In this document: piece after piece, positions 1 to 8,645 of the stretch
Numbering within the stretch: position 1 is the stretch's first letter
Layout: each line of letters begins with the position of its first letter
Assembly: GCF_003259315.1 (NCBI RefSeq)
Contig: NZ_QLLT01000003.1
Span: forward strand, 350,283 to 414,282
Reading direction: 5' to 3'
DNA length: 64,000 nucleotides
Origin: Kitasatospora sp. SolWspMP-SS2h
GTDB taxonomy: Bacteria > Actinomycetota > Actinomycetes > Streptomycetales > Streptomycetaceae
Notes under the pieces: generated by a model
What the model was told of the DNA's origin: nothing
Databases searched by the model: none
Seen by the model: the letters and a program-made list of their open reading frames with translations, nothing else
Made by a program: the position numbers and the translations under genes

Positions 1-2
1 AG

Positions 3-797
3 CTGTGGCACATCGGCATGGTGCGCAAGCAGGGCCAGCAGCCGTTCCCGGACGCCCCCGCGATCGGGCCGTCCGGCATCCGGCTGGACGGCACCGAGGG
101 GACCGGGCAGGCGATGACCCGCTCCGACCTGGACGCCGTGATCGGCGCGTTCGCCGAGGCCGCGGCCGCCGCCGAGCGGATCGGCTTCGACGGCGTCGAG
201 CTGCACGGCGCGCACGGCTACCTGCTCGACCAGTTCCTGTGGGCGGGCACCAACCGCCGCACCGACGGGTACGGCGGCGACCCGGTCGCCCGGACGAAGT
301 TCACCGCCGAGCTGGTCGCCGCGGTGCGCGCGGCCGTCTCGCCCCGGTTCCCGGTCATCTTCCGCTACTCGCAGTGGAAGTCCGACAACTACGACGCCCG
401 GCTCGCCGAGACCCCGCAGGAGCTGGAGGCGGTCCTCGCCCCGCTCGCCGAGGCCGGCGTCGACGCCTTCCACGCCTCCACCCGCCGCTACTGGACCCCC
501 GAGTTCGACGGCTCCGACCTCAACCTGGCCGGCTGGAGCAAGAAGCTCACCGGCCTGCCCGCCATCACCGTCGGCTCGGTCGGCCTCGACGGCGACTTCC
601 TCGGCGCCTTCGCGGGCGAGGGTGCGCCGGTCCAGGGCATCGACGACCTGCTCGACCGGCTGGAGCGCGACGAGTTCGACCTGGTCGCCGTCGGCCGCGC
701 CCTCCTCCAGGACCCGCAGTGGGCCGCCAAGGTCCTCTCCGGCCGCACCGCCGACCTCCGCCCCTACGACGCGGCGGCGGCCCGCACCCTGCACTGA
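3..797 (+). CDS. Old Yellow Enzyme-family NADH:flavin oxidoreductase (5' truncated by window edge)
   Basis: C-terminal about 264 residues of an FMN-dependent TIM-barrel ene-reductase. The reading frame is open from base 3, and the first visible residues LWHIGM match the family's QLWHxGR segment. The run GFDGVELHGAHGYLLDQF with the following NxRTDxYGG is the diagnostic substrate/FMN-site stretch of the family, and the C-terminal DLVAVGRALLQDP is the usual FMN phosphate-binding end. Members reduce activated C=C bonds with NAD(P)H; the substrate cannot be told. The gene stands alone and ends in a strong stem-loop. About 100 N-terminal residues are outside the window. Confidence 0.9.
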   Translation: MWHIGMVRKQGQQPFPDAPAIGPSGIRLDGTEGTGQAMTRSDLDAVIGAFAEAAAAAERIGFDGVELHGAHGYLLDQFLWAGTNRRTDGYGGDPVARTKFTAELVAAVRAAVSPRFPVIFRYSQWKSDNYDARLAETPQELEAVLAPLAEAGVDAFHASTRRYWTPEFDGSDLNLAGWSKKLTGLPAITVGSVGLDGDFLGAFAGEGAPVQGIDDLLDRLERDEFDLVAVGRALLQDPQWAAKVLSGRTADLRPYDAAAARTLH

Positions 798-828
798 CGC
801 CGCCCCGCCCGTCCCCCTCTTCGCCCGT

Positions 829-863
829 GGGCCGCTCGGCCGGATGACCCCGCCGAGCGGCCC
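829..863 (+). terminator. Stem-loop terminator after the oxidoreductase
   Basis: A perfect 12-bp inverted repeat (829-840 with 852-863) with an 11-nt loop begins 31 bases after the stop codon. There is no clear T-run, as is common in high-GC actinobacteria. Between this hairpin and the mannanase promoter (about 864-1150) I see no convincing gene. Confidence 0.65.
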
Positions 864-1154
864 GCGGACCATTCGGAGCGCCGGTCCGCCCTCACGTCCG
901 GTCCTCCGCCGGTCCTCCTCCCACGCGGCCGGCAGGGTGCGGTACCCGCGCAGCGGGGAGCGGGCCGGCAGGACGTCGGGCACCGCCATCAGCGCGACGC
1001 CCGCCCACAGGGCGGTGGGCGCCGACCAGGAGGCGGCCGGCGGACCGCCCGGCAGCGCGCCCCGCTCCGCCGGCGCCGGACGCGCGGCGGCGATCCGCAG
1101 GAACAGGAAGTTACGTGGTGCGGAGCAGGTGAACGCGACCGCTCGCGCGAAGGC

Positions 1155-1183
1155 TTGACACCCGGGTCACCCCGCGCTTCTTT
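1155..1183 (+). promoter_or_regulatory. Candidate promoter of the mannanase gene
   Basis: A consensus TTGACA -35 hexamer lies at 1155-1160. Seventeen bases later comes a weak TTCTTT -10-like hexamer (1178-1183). The CebR-type operator starts at the last base of that hexamer, so a bound repressor would cover the promoter. The -35 is clear; the -10 is an inference. Confidence 0.45.
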
Positions 1184-1196
1184 GGGAGCGCTCCCA
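1183..1196 (+). promoter_or_regulatory. CebR-type operator (TGGGAGCGCTCCCA)
   Basis: A perfect 14-bp palindrome, TGGGAGCGCTCCCA, identical to the well-known operator of the LacI-family cellobiose-responsive repressor CebR found upstream of streptomycete cellulase genes. It lies 60 bases before the start codon of the mannanase and overlaps its probable promoter. It implies that mannanase expression is released by cello-oligosaccharides. No intact cebR is present in the window. Confidence 0.85.
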
Positions 1197-1256
1197 CGCA
1201 GCTGGCCCACACAGCCGGCCCACGTCGCTGTCGCCCACGGAACGAGGAGGCCCCTC

Positions 1257-3311
1257 TTGTCCCCCCGCACACGGTTCACAATCAGGCTGTTCGGTCTGGC
1301 GCTGTCGGCCGCGCTCGCCCTCCCGGCGGCGGCGGCCCTGCAACCGGGCACCGCCCAGGCGGCCGGAGCCGGTTCGACCCAGGTGTACCAGGCCGAGGAC
1401 AGCGCGCTGAACGGCGTGACCGTCGGAACGTCGGTCACCGGCTTCCAGGGCACCGGTTACGTCGAGGGCTTCGACCAGTCGAGCGACAGCCTGACGGTCA
1501 CCGTGCCCGACGGCCCCGGCGGCCTCTACAGCCTGTCGGTCCGCTACGCCGGACCGTACGGCGACAAGAAGGCGAACCTGCTGGTCAACAACGGCACCGT
1601 GGGGGAGATCGCGCTTCCCGCCACCACCGGCTGGACGGACGTCGCGGCCGGCAACGTGCTCCTGAAGGCCGGCGCCAACACCGTGACGATCAGCAGCGAC
1701 TGGGGCTGGTACCTGGTCGACTCGATCTCCCTCACCCCGGCACCCGCCCGGCCGCCCCACGCCGTCACCGGGGAGCTGACCGACCCCCGGGCCACTCCCG
1801 AGGCCAAGTCGCTGATGAAGTACCTGACGGCGCACTACGGCAAGGACATCCTCAGCGGCCAGCAGGACTCCGCGGACGAGCGGTGGATCGAGGCCAACGT
1901 CGGCAAGGCACCGGCCGTCGAGGGCCTGGACATGATGGACTACTCCCCCAGCCGGGTGGAGCGCGGCACCACCGGCCAGGACACCGACAACGCCATCGCC
2001 TGGGACAGGCGCGGCGGCATCGTCGCCTTCTGCTGGCACTGGAACGCCCCCAGCGGCCTGATCGACCAGCCCGGCAAGGAGTGGTGGCGCGGCTTCTACG
2101 CCGACTCCACCACCTTCGACGTCCAGGCGGCCCTGGCCGACCCGACCTCGAACGACTACAAGCTGTTGCTGCGCGACATCGACGCCATCTCCGTCCAGCT
2201 CAAGCGGCTGCAGGACGCGGGCGTGCCGGTCATCTGGCGGCCGCTGCACGAGGCCGAGGGCGGATGGTTCTGGTGGGGGGCCAAGGGGCCGGAGTCGGCC
2301 AAGGCCCTCTACCGGCTGGTGCACGACCGGCTCACCGGGGTCGACGGCGTCCACAACCTGATCTGGCAGTGGAACTCCGTGGACCCGGCCTGGTACCCCG
2401 GTGACGACGTGGTCGACATGGTCAGCGCCGACTCCTACCCCACGGCCGGCGACCACGGCCCGGTGGCCCTCACCTACGACCGCGAGCTGGCGCTGACCGG
2501 CGACACCAGGATCGCCGCCCTGTCGGAGGTCGGCACCGTCCCGGACCCGGACCTGCTGCGCGCCTACCGGGCCGACTGGTCGTACTTCGTGGCCTGGTCC
2601 GGTTTCGAGCAGGACGGCGGCAACAACTCGCCGGACTTCCTGAAGCGGGTGTACGACGACCCGTACGTCATCACCCTCGACGAACTCGGCGACTTCAAGC
2701 ACACCGGCGGGGGTACGGGCGGCGACACGACGGCACCCACCGCGCCCACCGGTCTGACGGGCACCGCGACGGCCTCCGGCGTGGCGCTGTCCTGGACCGC
2801 CTCCACCGACGACACCGGCATCGCCGGCTACGACGTCTACCGCGGGGGCGGCAAGGTCGCGAGCGTCACCGGCACCTCGTACGCGGACACCGGCCTGACC
2901 GCCGGGACCGCCTACACCTACACCGTCAAGGCCCGTGACGCGGCCGGGAACGCCTCCGCCGCGTCCGCCCCGGTCACCGTCACCACGTCCGGCGCCACCG
3001 GGCCGGGCGACAAGGGGTGCACCGCGACCTACACCACCACCAGCGACTGGGGCAGCGGCTTCACCGCCGCCGTCACCGTCAAGGCCGGCACCTCCGCGGT
3101 CACCTCCTGGAAGGTCACCTGGACCTACGGTGGCGATCAGCGGATCACCAACACCTGGAACGCCACGGCCGGTCAGACCGGAGCGTCGGTCTCCGCCGTG
3201 AACATGGGCTACAACGGTTCCGTCGCCGCGGGGAGCAGCACGTCCTTCGGCTTCCAGGGCACCCGCACCGGCGCCAACGCCGTACCGACGCTCACCTGCA
3301 CCGCGAGCTGA
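1257..3311 (+). CDS. Secreted GH26 beta-mannanase with CBM35, Fn3 and CBM2 modules
   Basis: 684-residue extracellular endo-beta-1,4-mannanase. I chose the TTG at 1257 because a perfect GAGGAGG ribosome site (1244-1250) lies 6 bases upstream and the signal peptide (RTRFTIRLFGLALSAALALPAAAAL) then follows directly; an upstream ATG at 1155 would run through the promoter. Modules in order: CBM35 (about 38-160, starting YQAEDSALNG), GH26 catalytic domain (about 170-485), a linker and Fn3 domain (about 495-580), and a C-terminal CBM2 cellulose-binding domain (about 585-684). Catalytic acid/base is Glu332 (RPLHEAEGGWFWW) and nucleophile Glu424 (LSEVG). It is regulated through the CebR-type box upstream. 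The adjacent convergent GH1 gene could process the released oligosaccharides. Confidence 0.93.
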   Translation: MSPRTRFTIRLFGLALSAALALPAAAALQPGTAQAAGAGSTQVYQAEDSALNGVTVGTSVTGFQGTGYVEGFDQSSDSLTVTVPDGPGGLYSLSVRYAGPYGDKKANLLVNNGTVGEIALPATTGWTDVAAGNVLLKAGANTVTISSDWGWYLVDSISLTPAPARPPHAVTGELTDPRATPEAKSLMKYLTAHYGKDILSGQQDSADERWIEANVGKAPAVEGLDMMDYSPSRVERGTTGQDTDNAIAWDRRGGIVAFCWHWNAPSGLIDQPGKEWWRGFYADSTTFDVQAALADPTSNDYKLLLRDIDAISVQLKRLQDAGVPVIWRPLHEAEGGWFWWGAKGPESAKALYRLVHDRLTGVDGVHNLIWQWNSVDPAWYPGDDVVDMVSADSYPTAGDHGPVALTYDRELALTGDTRIAALSEVGTVPDPDLLRAYRADWSYFVAWSGFEQDGGNNSPDFLKRVYDDPYVITLDELGDFKHTGGGTGGDTTAPTAPTGLTGTATASGVALSWTASTDDTGIAGYDVYRGGGKVASVTGTSYADTGLTAGTAYTYTVKARDAAGNASAASAPVTVTTSGATGPGDKGCTATYTTTSDWGSGFTAAVTVKAGTSAVTSWKVTWTYGGDQRITNTWNATAGQTGASVSAVNMGYNGSVAAGSSTSFGFQGTRTGANAVPTLTCTAS

Positions 3312-3332
3312 GCCCGCCCTCCGTCGCCCCTG

Positions 3333-3365
3333 CTCCACCGGCACTGCGGTCAGTTGCCGGTGGAG
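3333..3365. terminator. Bidirectional terminator between mannanase and beta-glucosidase
   Basis: An 11-bp perfect inverted repeat (3333-3343 with 3355-3365) and an 11-nt loop lie between two convergent genes, 22 bases after the mannanase stop. Confidence 0.7.
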
Positions 3366-3477
3366 CGGCGCCACGGTCCGCCCCTCGCCCCGAACGCCCC
3401 GAACGCCCCGAAGACACCCCGCCTTCGTCAGCCGAAGGCCATCCGTCCAGCAACGCGCCAGAGGCCGACTTCCCTGC

Positions 3478-4812
3478 TCAGTCGGCCCGGTGGGCGGCGA
3501 TCAGGTCGCGGTACCAGGCGAACGACGCTTTGGGGGTGCGTACTTGGGTGGTGAAGTCGACGTGGACGAGGCCGAAGCGCTGGCTGTAGCCCTCGGCCCA
3601 TTCGAAGTTGTCGAGGAGGGACCAGGTGCAGTAGCCGCGGACGTCGATGCCGTCGGCGGTGGCGCGGGCGAGGGCGTCGAGGTGGGTGGCGAGGTAGTCG
3701 ATGCGGAAGGTGTCGTCGAGGGTGGCGTCGGTGGAGCAGCCGTTCTCGGTGATGGTGACCGGGGGGAGGGCGGTGCCGTAGCGGTCGCGGAGGGCGAGGA
3801 GGAGTTCGTGCAGGCCCTCGGGGACGACGGGCCAGCCGAAGTGGGTGCGGGGGACGCCTTCGACGGGGGCTTCGGCGAAGGGGAGGCCGGGGTCGGTGGG
3901 GGCGGCGATCCGGGTGGGGTTGTAGTAGTTGACGCCGAGTCCGTCGAGGCCGGGGGCGGCGATGAGGGCGAGGTCGCCGTCGCGGACGGCGCCGCCGAGG
4001 TCGGGTTCGGGGCCGAGGCCGTACGCGGTGAGGTCGGGGTAGCGGCCGAGGAGGAGGGGGTCGGTGAACAGGCGGTTGTGCAGGGCGTCGTAGGCGTCGG
4101 CGGCGGCGACGTCGGCGGGGTCGGGGGTGGCGGGGCGGACGGGGGTGAGGTTGTTGGCGATCAGGACGTCGAGGCCGCGGGTGCGCAGTTCGGCGGCGGC
4201 CAGGCCGTGGGCGAGGAGTTGGTGGTGGGCGGCGGGGAGGGCGTCGAGGACCAGGGCGTGGCCGGGAGCGTGGATGCCGAGGGCGTGGCCGTAGACCAGG
4301 TGGACGAAGGGCTCGTTGAGGGTGATCCAGGCGGGGACGCGGTCGCCGAGCCGGTCGGCGGCCAGCGCGGTGTAGTCGGCGAAGCGGTGGGCGGTGTCGC
4401 GGTGCAGCCAGCCGCCGGTGTCTTCGAGGGCCTGCGGGAGGTCCCAGTGGAAGAGGGTGGGCAGCGGGGTGATGCCGGCGTCCAGGAGGCCGTCGACCAG
4501 GCGGTCGTAGAAGTCGAGTCCGGCGGGGTTGGCGGGGCCGCGGCCGGTGGGCTGGACGCGCGGCCAGGCGAGCGAGAACCGGTAGGTGTCGAGGCCGAGT
4601 TCGCGCATCAGGGCGACGTCCTCGGGCCAGCGGTGGTAGTGGTCGCAGGCGGTGCGTCCGGTGTCGCCGTCCCGGATCGCGCCGGGCCGTGCGCAGAAGG
4701 TGTCCCAGACCGACGGGCCCCGGCCGTCCTCGTCGACCGCGCCCTCGATCTGGTACGCGGCGGTGGAGGCGCCCCAGCGGAAGCCGGCGGGCAGGTCGTA
4801 GCGGTCGGTCAT
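3478..4812 (-). CDS. GH1 beta-glucosidase
   Basis: 444-residue family 1 glycoside hydrolase that cleaves terminal non-reducing beta-glucosides (cellobiose and similar). The N-terminal FRWGASTAAYQIEGA is the GH1 signature. Acid/base Glu167 lies in TLNEPF and nucleophile Glu356 in ITENG. Full family length, no signal peptide, so cytoplasmic. Start at 4812 is preferred over an ATG 48 bases upstream because a GGAAGG site precedes it. Upstream lie GC-rich 24-bp repeats and a LacI-family remnant in divergent orientation, the place where the repressor of such genes normally sits. No CebR-type box was found in front of this gene, so it may have lost its dedicated regulation. Confidence 0.93.
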   Translation of the reverse strand: MTDRYDLPAGFRWGASTAAYQIEGAVDEDGRGPSVWDTFCARPGAIRDGDTGRTACDHYHRWPEDVALMRELGLDTYRFSLAWPRVQPTGRGPANPAGLDFYDRLVDGLLDAGITPLPTLFHWDLPQALEDTGGWLHRDTAHRFADYTALAADRLGDRVPAWITLNEPFVHLVYGHALGIHAPGHALVLDALPAAHHQLLAHGLAAAELRTRGLDVLIANNLTPVRPATPDPADVAAADAYDALHNRLFTDPLLLGRYPDLTAYGLGPEPDLGGAVRDGDLALIAAPGLDGLGVNYYNPTRIAAPTDPGLPFAEAPVEGVPRTHFGWPVVPEGLHELLLALRDRYGTALPPVTITENGCSTDATLDDTFRIDYLATHLDALARATADGIDVRGYCTWSLLDNFEWAEGYSQRFGLVHVDFTTQVRTPKASFAWYRDLIAAHRAD

Positions 4813-4888
4813 GGGGGTCCTTCCAGACGGCACGATCCGGTAAACGCGAGGAGTGCTCATATTAGGGAGCCCCGCCCGCTCGAAGCCA

Positions 4889-4976
4889 GGGCCGGGAGCA
4901 GGACCGGGGGCGGAAGCAGAGCCGGGGGCGGGGGCGGGAACAGAGCCGGGGGCGGGGGCGGGAACAGAGCCGGGGC
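4889..4976. repeat. 24-bp GC-rich tandem repeat
   Basis: Two perfect copies of a 24-base unit (from 4918, beginning AGAGCCGGGGG and ending GCGGGAAC) plus degenerate copies on both sides. It occupies the place where the N-terminal half of the LacI-type gene would be expected. Confidence 0.75.
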
Positions 4977-5018
4977 CGTCTCCCGGGTGCTGAACGGCGA
5001 CGGGCCGACCGCCCGGCC

Positions 5019-5459
5019 ACCCTCTACACCCGCCGCGAGCGCCTGGCCGGCTACCGCGAGGCGCTCGACGCCGCCCGGCTGCCCCACGACCGCGCGCTCG
5101 TCCTCGACGGCCGCACCGAGGCCGAGGCCGCCGACGCCGTCCAGCGCGTCCTGCGCGCCCCGCAGCCGCCGACCGCGATCCTGGCGGCCCACAACTTCGC
5201 CGCCATGGGCACGGTCCTCGGCACCGCCCGGGCCGGCCGGCGCGACGTCGCGCCCGTCTCCTTCGACGACCTCCCGTTCGCCGAGGTCCTGGAACCCGCC
5301 GTCACCGCCGTCGCCCAGGACCCGGTCGCCATCGGCACCGCCGCGGCCGGGATCGCCCTGGCCCGCCTCGACGGCGACCACAGCCGGGCCCGCACGGTCA
5401 CCGTCCCCACCCGCCTCATCCCCCGCGGCTCCGGCGAACTCCCGCCGCACGACCGGTAG
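5019..5459 (+). pseudogene. C-terminal remnant of a LacI-family repressor
   Basis: About 146 codons match the C-terminal half of a LacI/GalR regulator. TLYTRRERLAGYREALDAA corresponds to the start of the second sugar-binding subdomain. AILAAHNFAAMG, VSFDDLPFAEVLEP and AVAQDPVAIGTAAAG follow in normal order, to a natural stop. The helix-turn-helix and first half of the sensor domain are missing, and upstream of 5019 homology stops abruptly at the tandem repeats. There is no start or ribosome site, so this is a dead regulator. Its position divergent from the GH1 gene suggests it once controlled it. Confidence 0.8.
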
Positions 5460-5526
5460 TTCCGCGCCGCCGCCGCAGCAGCAGCGACCGGGGCCGGCCA
5501 CCCTCCCCGGACGCGCGCGGGCCCGC

Positions 5527-6807
5527 TCAGGACGGTGCCGGGACCATCCGGTGCAGGCCCTTGCGGTCGTAGTAGCGGGTCATGGCGAAGCCGAAGACCA
5601 GGGCCACCGCGAAGCCGAGCAGGATCATCAGCCAGGCCCGGGTCAGGCCGGCGTCCGCGCGGGCGTCAAAATAGAGGATCGCGCGGACGCCGCCGGCGAC
5701 CTGGCGCATCGGCTCGAAGGCGCCGAGGAAGCGGTAGAAGGACGGGGTGGCCTGGAGCGGGATGGTGGCACCGGAGGAGGGCAGGGCCAGGGCGATGAAG
5801 ACGAACATCGCGACCAGCTGGCCGATCGAGCCGAACGCCGCGTTGATCGCCTGCACGCCCAGGCCGACCGTGAGGCAGGCGCAGAACGAGAAGACCCAGA
5901 GCAGGGCCGGGTGCGGGGCGTCCATGCCGAGGATGCCGATCGTGGCCAGCATGATCATCGAGGCGGTGACGGCCGACAGTCCGGCCGTCATCGCCATCTT
6001 CACCACCAGGGTCTGGGTCCGGCTGATCGGCAGCGTCGGGCGGCGCGAGTGCCAGGGGCCGATCTCGCTGTCCGCGTAGCCGAGCGCCGCGTCCACGCCG
6101 TTGTGCACCAGGTTGGCGCTGAGGAAGCCGGCCAGCACCAGCAGCAGCGTGTAGTAGAAGGCGCTCAGGCCGAGCCCGGTGTGCCGGGCGATCGGGTGCC
6201 CCTGCCGGACCTGCACGTCCACCGGGTCGGCCAGCAGCAGTTTCGAGGTGGCGGGCGCGTCCGGCGCGGCGGCCGTCAGCTGCTCGCCCAGCCGGGTCGA
6301 GGAGCGGTGCGCCGCGAGCTGGGTGATCTGTCCGGCCAGCGAGGACGCCAGCGAGCCGGTGCCCGGGTTGGTGAGCGTCAGCAGCACCGGCCGGGCCGTC
6401 GCCTGACCGGTGGTCAGCGCGGCCACGCTACGGGTGAAGTCCTCCGGCACCACCAGCGCCCCGTACACCCGGCCCGAGGAGAGCCGGTCCTGCGCCTCGG
6501 CCATGGACAGCCGCTGCCACTGCACCTGCCCCGGCGGCGTCCCGGCCGCGACCGCGTCCGCCAGCTCTGCGCCCAGCGGCGCCGAGCGGCCGGGCAGCGG
6601 CGGCCCGGCGTCCGAGTCGACCAGCGCGATCGGCATCCGGTGCAGGTCGTCCTGCGGCGACAGGATGCCGCCCATGTACAGCAGCGACAGCACCAGCGCC
6701 ACCAGCGCGCTCAGCACCCCCGGCACCAGCCACAGCCGCCACCGGCGCAGCACCCGCGACGCCGGTGCCTGCGGGACATGCTCGGTCGGGGGGATTCCGG
6801 TCGCCAT
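5527..6807 (-). CDS. YhgE/Pip- or ABC-2-type membrane protein
   Basis: 426-residue membrane protein. The N-terminal helix (about 25-45, VPGVLSALVALVLSLLYMGG) is followed by a roughly 180-residue extracellular region with the YhgE/Pip-like sequence PIALVDSDAG and YGALVVPEDF. About five hydrophobic helices then form the C-terminal ABC-2-type permease part. Start at 6807 is chosen for its GGGGAG ribosome site. Proteins of this architecture act in drug or lipid export or as phage-infection-type proteins; no ATPase gene lies next to it. Function beyond this is unknown. Confidence 0.75.
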   Translation of the reverse strand: MATGIPPTEHVPQAPASRVLRRWRLWLVPGVLSALVALVLSLLYMGGILSPQDDLHRMPIALVDSDAGPPLPGRSAPLGAELADAVAAGTPPGQVQWQRLSMAEAQDRLSSGRVYGALVVPEDFTRSVAALTTGQATARPVLLTLTNPGTGSLASSLAGQITQLAAHRSSTRLGEQLTAAAPDAPATSKLLLADPVDVQVRQGHPIARHTGLGLSAFYYTLLLVLAGFLSANLVHNGVDAALGYADSEIGPWHSRRPTLPISRTQTLVVKMAMTAGLSAVTASMIMLATIGILGMDAPHPALLWVFSFCACLTVGLGVQAINAAFGSIGQLVAMFVFIALALPSSGATIPLQATPSFYRFLGAFEPMRQVAGGVRAILYFDARADAGLTRAWLMILLGFAVALVFGFAMTRYYDRKGLHRMVPAPS

Positions 6808-7016
6808 GCCACTCCCCGCACTCGTCGCCCCGCGGCCCCCGGCCGGGAGCCCTGCCGACGATAGGACCCGCGGGCACCGCGACCGGCCGCGACACCCGCC
6901 GGGCTCACCCCGATGGGCCAGTCGGTCGGGCCCGGCCGTTACGGTCGCGGCGCGGTTCGGGGACGGGCGGCGGGACGGCGACGGTGGAGCGGACAGCGGG
7001 ACGGCGGCGGCGCGGT

Positions 7017-8429
7017 TCAGGGCACGGACGGTGCGGCGGCGGCGGCCGGACGGGTCCGGGAGCGGGCCGCGAGCAGGCGCAGCCCGAGGGTGGTGCCGAG
7101 GACCGCGCCGAAGCCGAGGGAGGCGGTGGTCAGCAGGGCGCTGGCGAAACCGGCGCCCGCGCCGCCGGTGCGGGCCGCCGCCGCGGCGAGCGACTGGAAG
7201 ACCGCGGGGCCGGGCAGCAGGGCGCCGGTGATGCCGCACAGGATCATCACGGTGGGGGTGAGGTGCAGGCGCGGCGCGGCGAGGGCGGCGAGTAGGGCCA
7301 GCAGCGCCGAGGAGCAGAACGCGGCCGGGGCGGCGGGCACCGGGAGGGCGGTGTGCAGGACGAGGTTGGCGGCCCCGGCGACCAGCCCGGCGGCGGTGGC
7401 CGGCAGCAGCAGGCGCGGCCCGCCCCCGTTGAAGGCGGCGTTCCCGGCCGCGCCGACGGCGGAGGCCAGCAGCACCACCGGCGGGGTCAGCGCGGCGAAG
7501 TGCACGTAGTGGGCGCTGTCGGCCCAGTCCCGGACGGCGAGGCCGGCCAGGGCGGTGCCGCCGAGCAGCCCGGCGAACAGGGTGGCCACCGTGATCAGGC
7601 GGCTCGCGGCCATCAGCGCGTAGCCGTTGACGGCGTCCTCGGCGAGCGAGACCACCGACAGGATCGGCAGCAGCAGCACCAGCACCGCCGCGGCGGCGGC
7701 CACCGCCTCCCGGCCGGTGAGGACGTCGAGTTGCAGGAGCAGCGTGCAGGCGCCGACGGTGGCGGCGCCCTGGGCGGCCGACCGGTAGAACGGCTGGAGC
7801 CCGGCCCGGCCCAGCAGCCACCCCAGCCGGCCGGAGAGCAGTTGCAGGACGAACGCCGTCACCACCGCGCCCGCGGTGCCGCCGGCCTGGAGGCTGATCG
7901 AGGCCGCCAGGGTGGCCCCGCCGAGGGCGCCGGCGATCCACGGCCGCCGGGAGAGCCGGTCGGAGTCGGCCAGCAGGCGTTCGGCCCGGGCCAGCGGCAG
8001 GCGTCCGGAGCGGATCCGCAGCACCAGCCGGTAGAGCCGGTTGAGGTCGTCCAGGGAACGGCTCTCGTCGGTGCGGGTCACCCGGGTCATCGACGTCGGC
8101 CGGCCCTCCGCCGGGCGGTGGTAGAGGGTGATCGTCCGGGCGGTGATGTCCACCTGGAGGTCGTCGTGCGGGCCGTAGGCGGCGGCCACCGAGGCCAGCG
8201 CGGCGTCGACGGCGCTGGTCTCGGCCCCGGCCTCGAACAGCCGCTGCCCCAGCGCCAGGGCGAAGCCCATCGCCCGTTCGGCCTGGTCCGTCCCTTCGGC
8301 CTGCTCCGTCCGGGCCGCCTCCGGCTCCGTCGGTGCGCCGGCCTCCCCCGTCCCGGCCGACGCCGTCCCGGTCGGTGGCGTCCCGGCCGACGCCGTCCCG
8401 GTTCGCTGCTCCGCCGGCCCGTCACTCAC
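7017..8429 (-). CDS. ThrE-family threonine/serine exporter-like protein
   Basis: 470-residue protein with both halves of the ThrE fold. The N-terminal cytoplasmic DUF1212 domain begins near GFALALGQRLFEAGAETSAVD. It is followed by the hydrophobic stretch from ALGGATLAASISLQAGG and a C-terminal ThrE_2-like bundle ending in VLGTTLGLRLL, about ten helices in all. The GTG at 8429 is chosen because a GGAGG site lies just upstream; an upstream ATG would add unrelated low-complexity sequence. The first 65 residues are a Thr/Gly/Glu-rich repeat-like tail absent from typical members. Family role: proton-driven export of threonine/serine; the substrate here is inferred. Confidence 0.85.
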   Translation of the reverse strand: MSDGPAEQRTGTASAGTPPTGTASAGTGEAGAPTEPEAARTEQAEGTDQAERAMGFALALGQRLFEAGAETSAVDAALASVAAAYGPHDDLQVDITARTITLYHRPAEGRPTSMTRVTRTDESRSLDDLNRLYRLVLRIRSGRLPLARAERLLADSDRLSRRPWIAGALGGATLAASISLQAGGTAGAVVTAFVLQLLSGRLGWLLGRAGLQPFYRSAAQGAATVGACTLLLQLDVLTGREAVAAAAAVLVLLLPILSVVSLAEDAVNGYALMAASRLITVATLFAGLLGGTALAGLAVRDWADSAHYVHFAALTPPVVLLASAVGAAGNAAFNGGGPRLLLPATAAGLVAGAANLVLHTALPVPAAPAAFCSSALLALLAALAAPRLHLTPTVMILCGITGALLPGPAVFQSLAAAAARTGGAGAGFASALLTTASLGFGAVLGTTLGLRLLAARSRTRPAAAAAPSVP

Positions 8430-8645
8430 CCCGTCGCCTCCGCCCGCCCGTGCACCGGCCACTGCCGCCGAGGGAGAGCGTACGGTCGCGGCCCGCCCGG
8501 ACCCGGTAACGACCTGCCCCGGGACGCCTCTGCGGGCGCGATGTCCGCGGAGCCGGCTTCCTGGGAGGCGAGGCTTCGAGCGAGGGGTCCGCCGACCGAG
8601 TGCCACCGTCGGGCGCCCGCCGCTCCGCCCCGGAAGGCGACCACC

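Noticed and set aside
1155..1256. Upstream ATG at 1155 as start of the mannanase
   Set aside because: It would overlap the TTGACA and the CebR-type operator; TTG at 1257 has a perfect ribosome site followed by the signal peptide.
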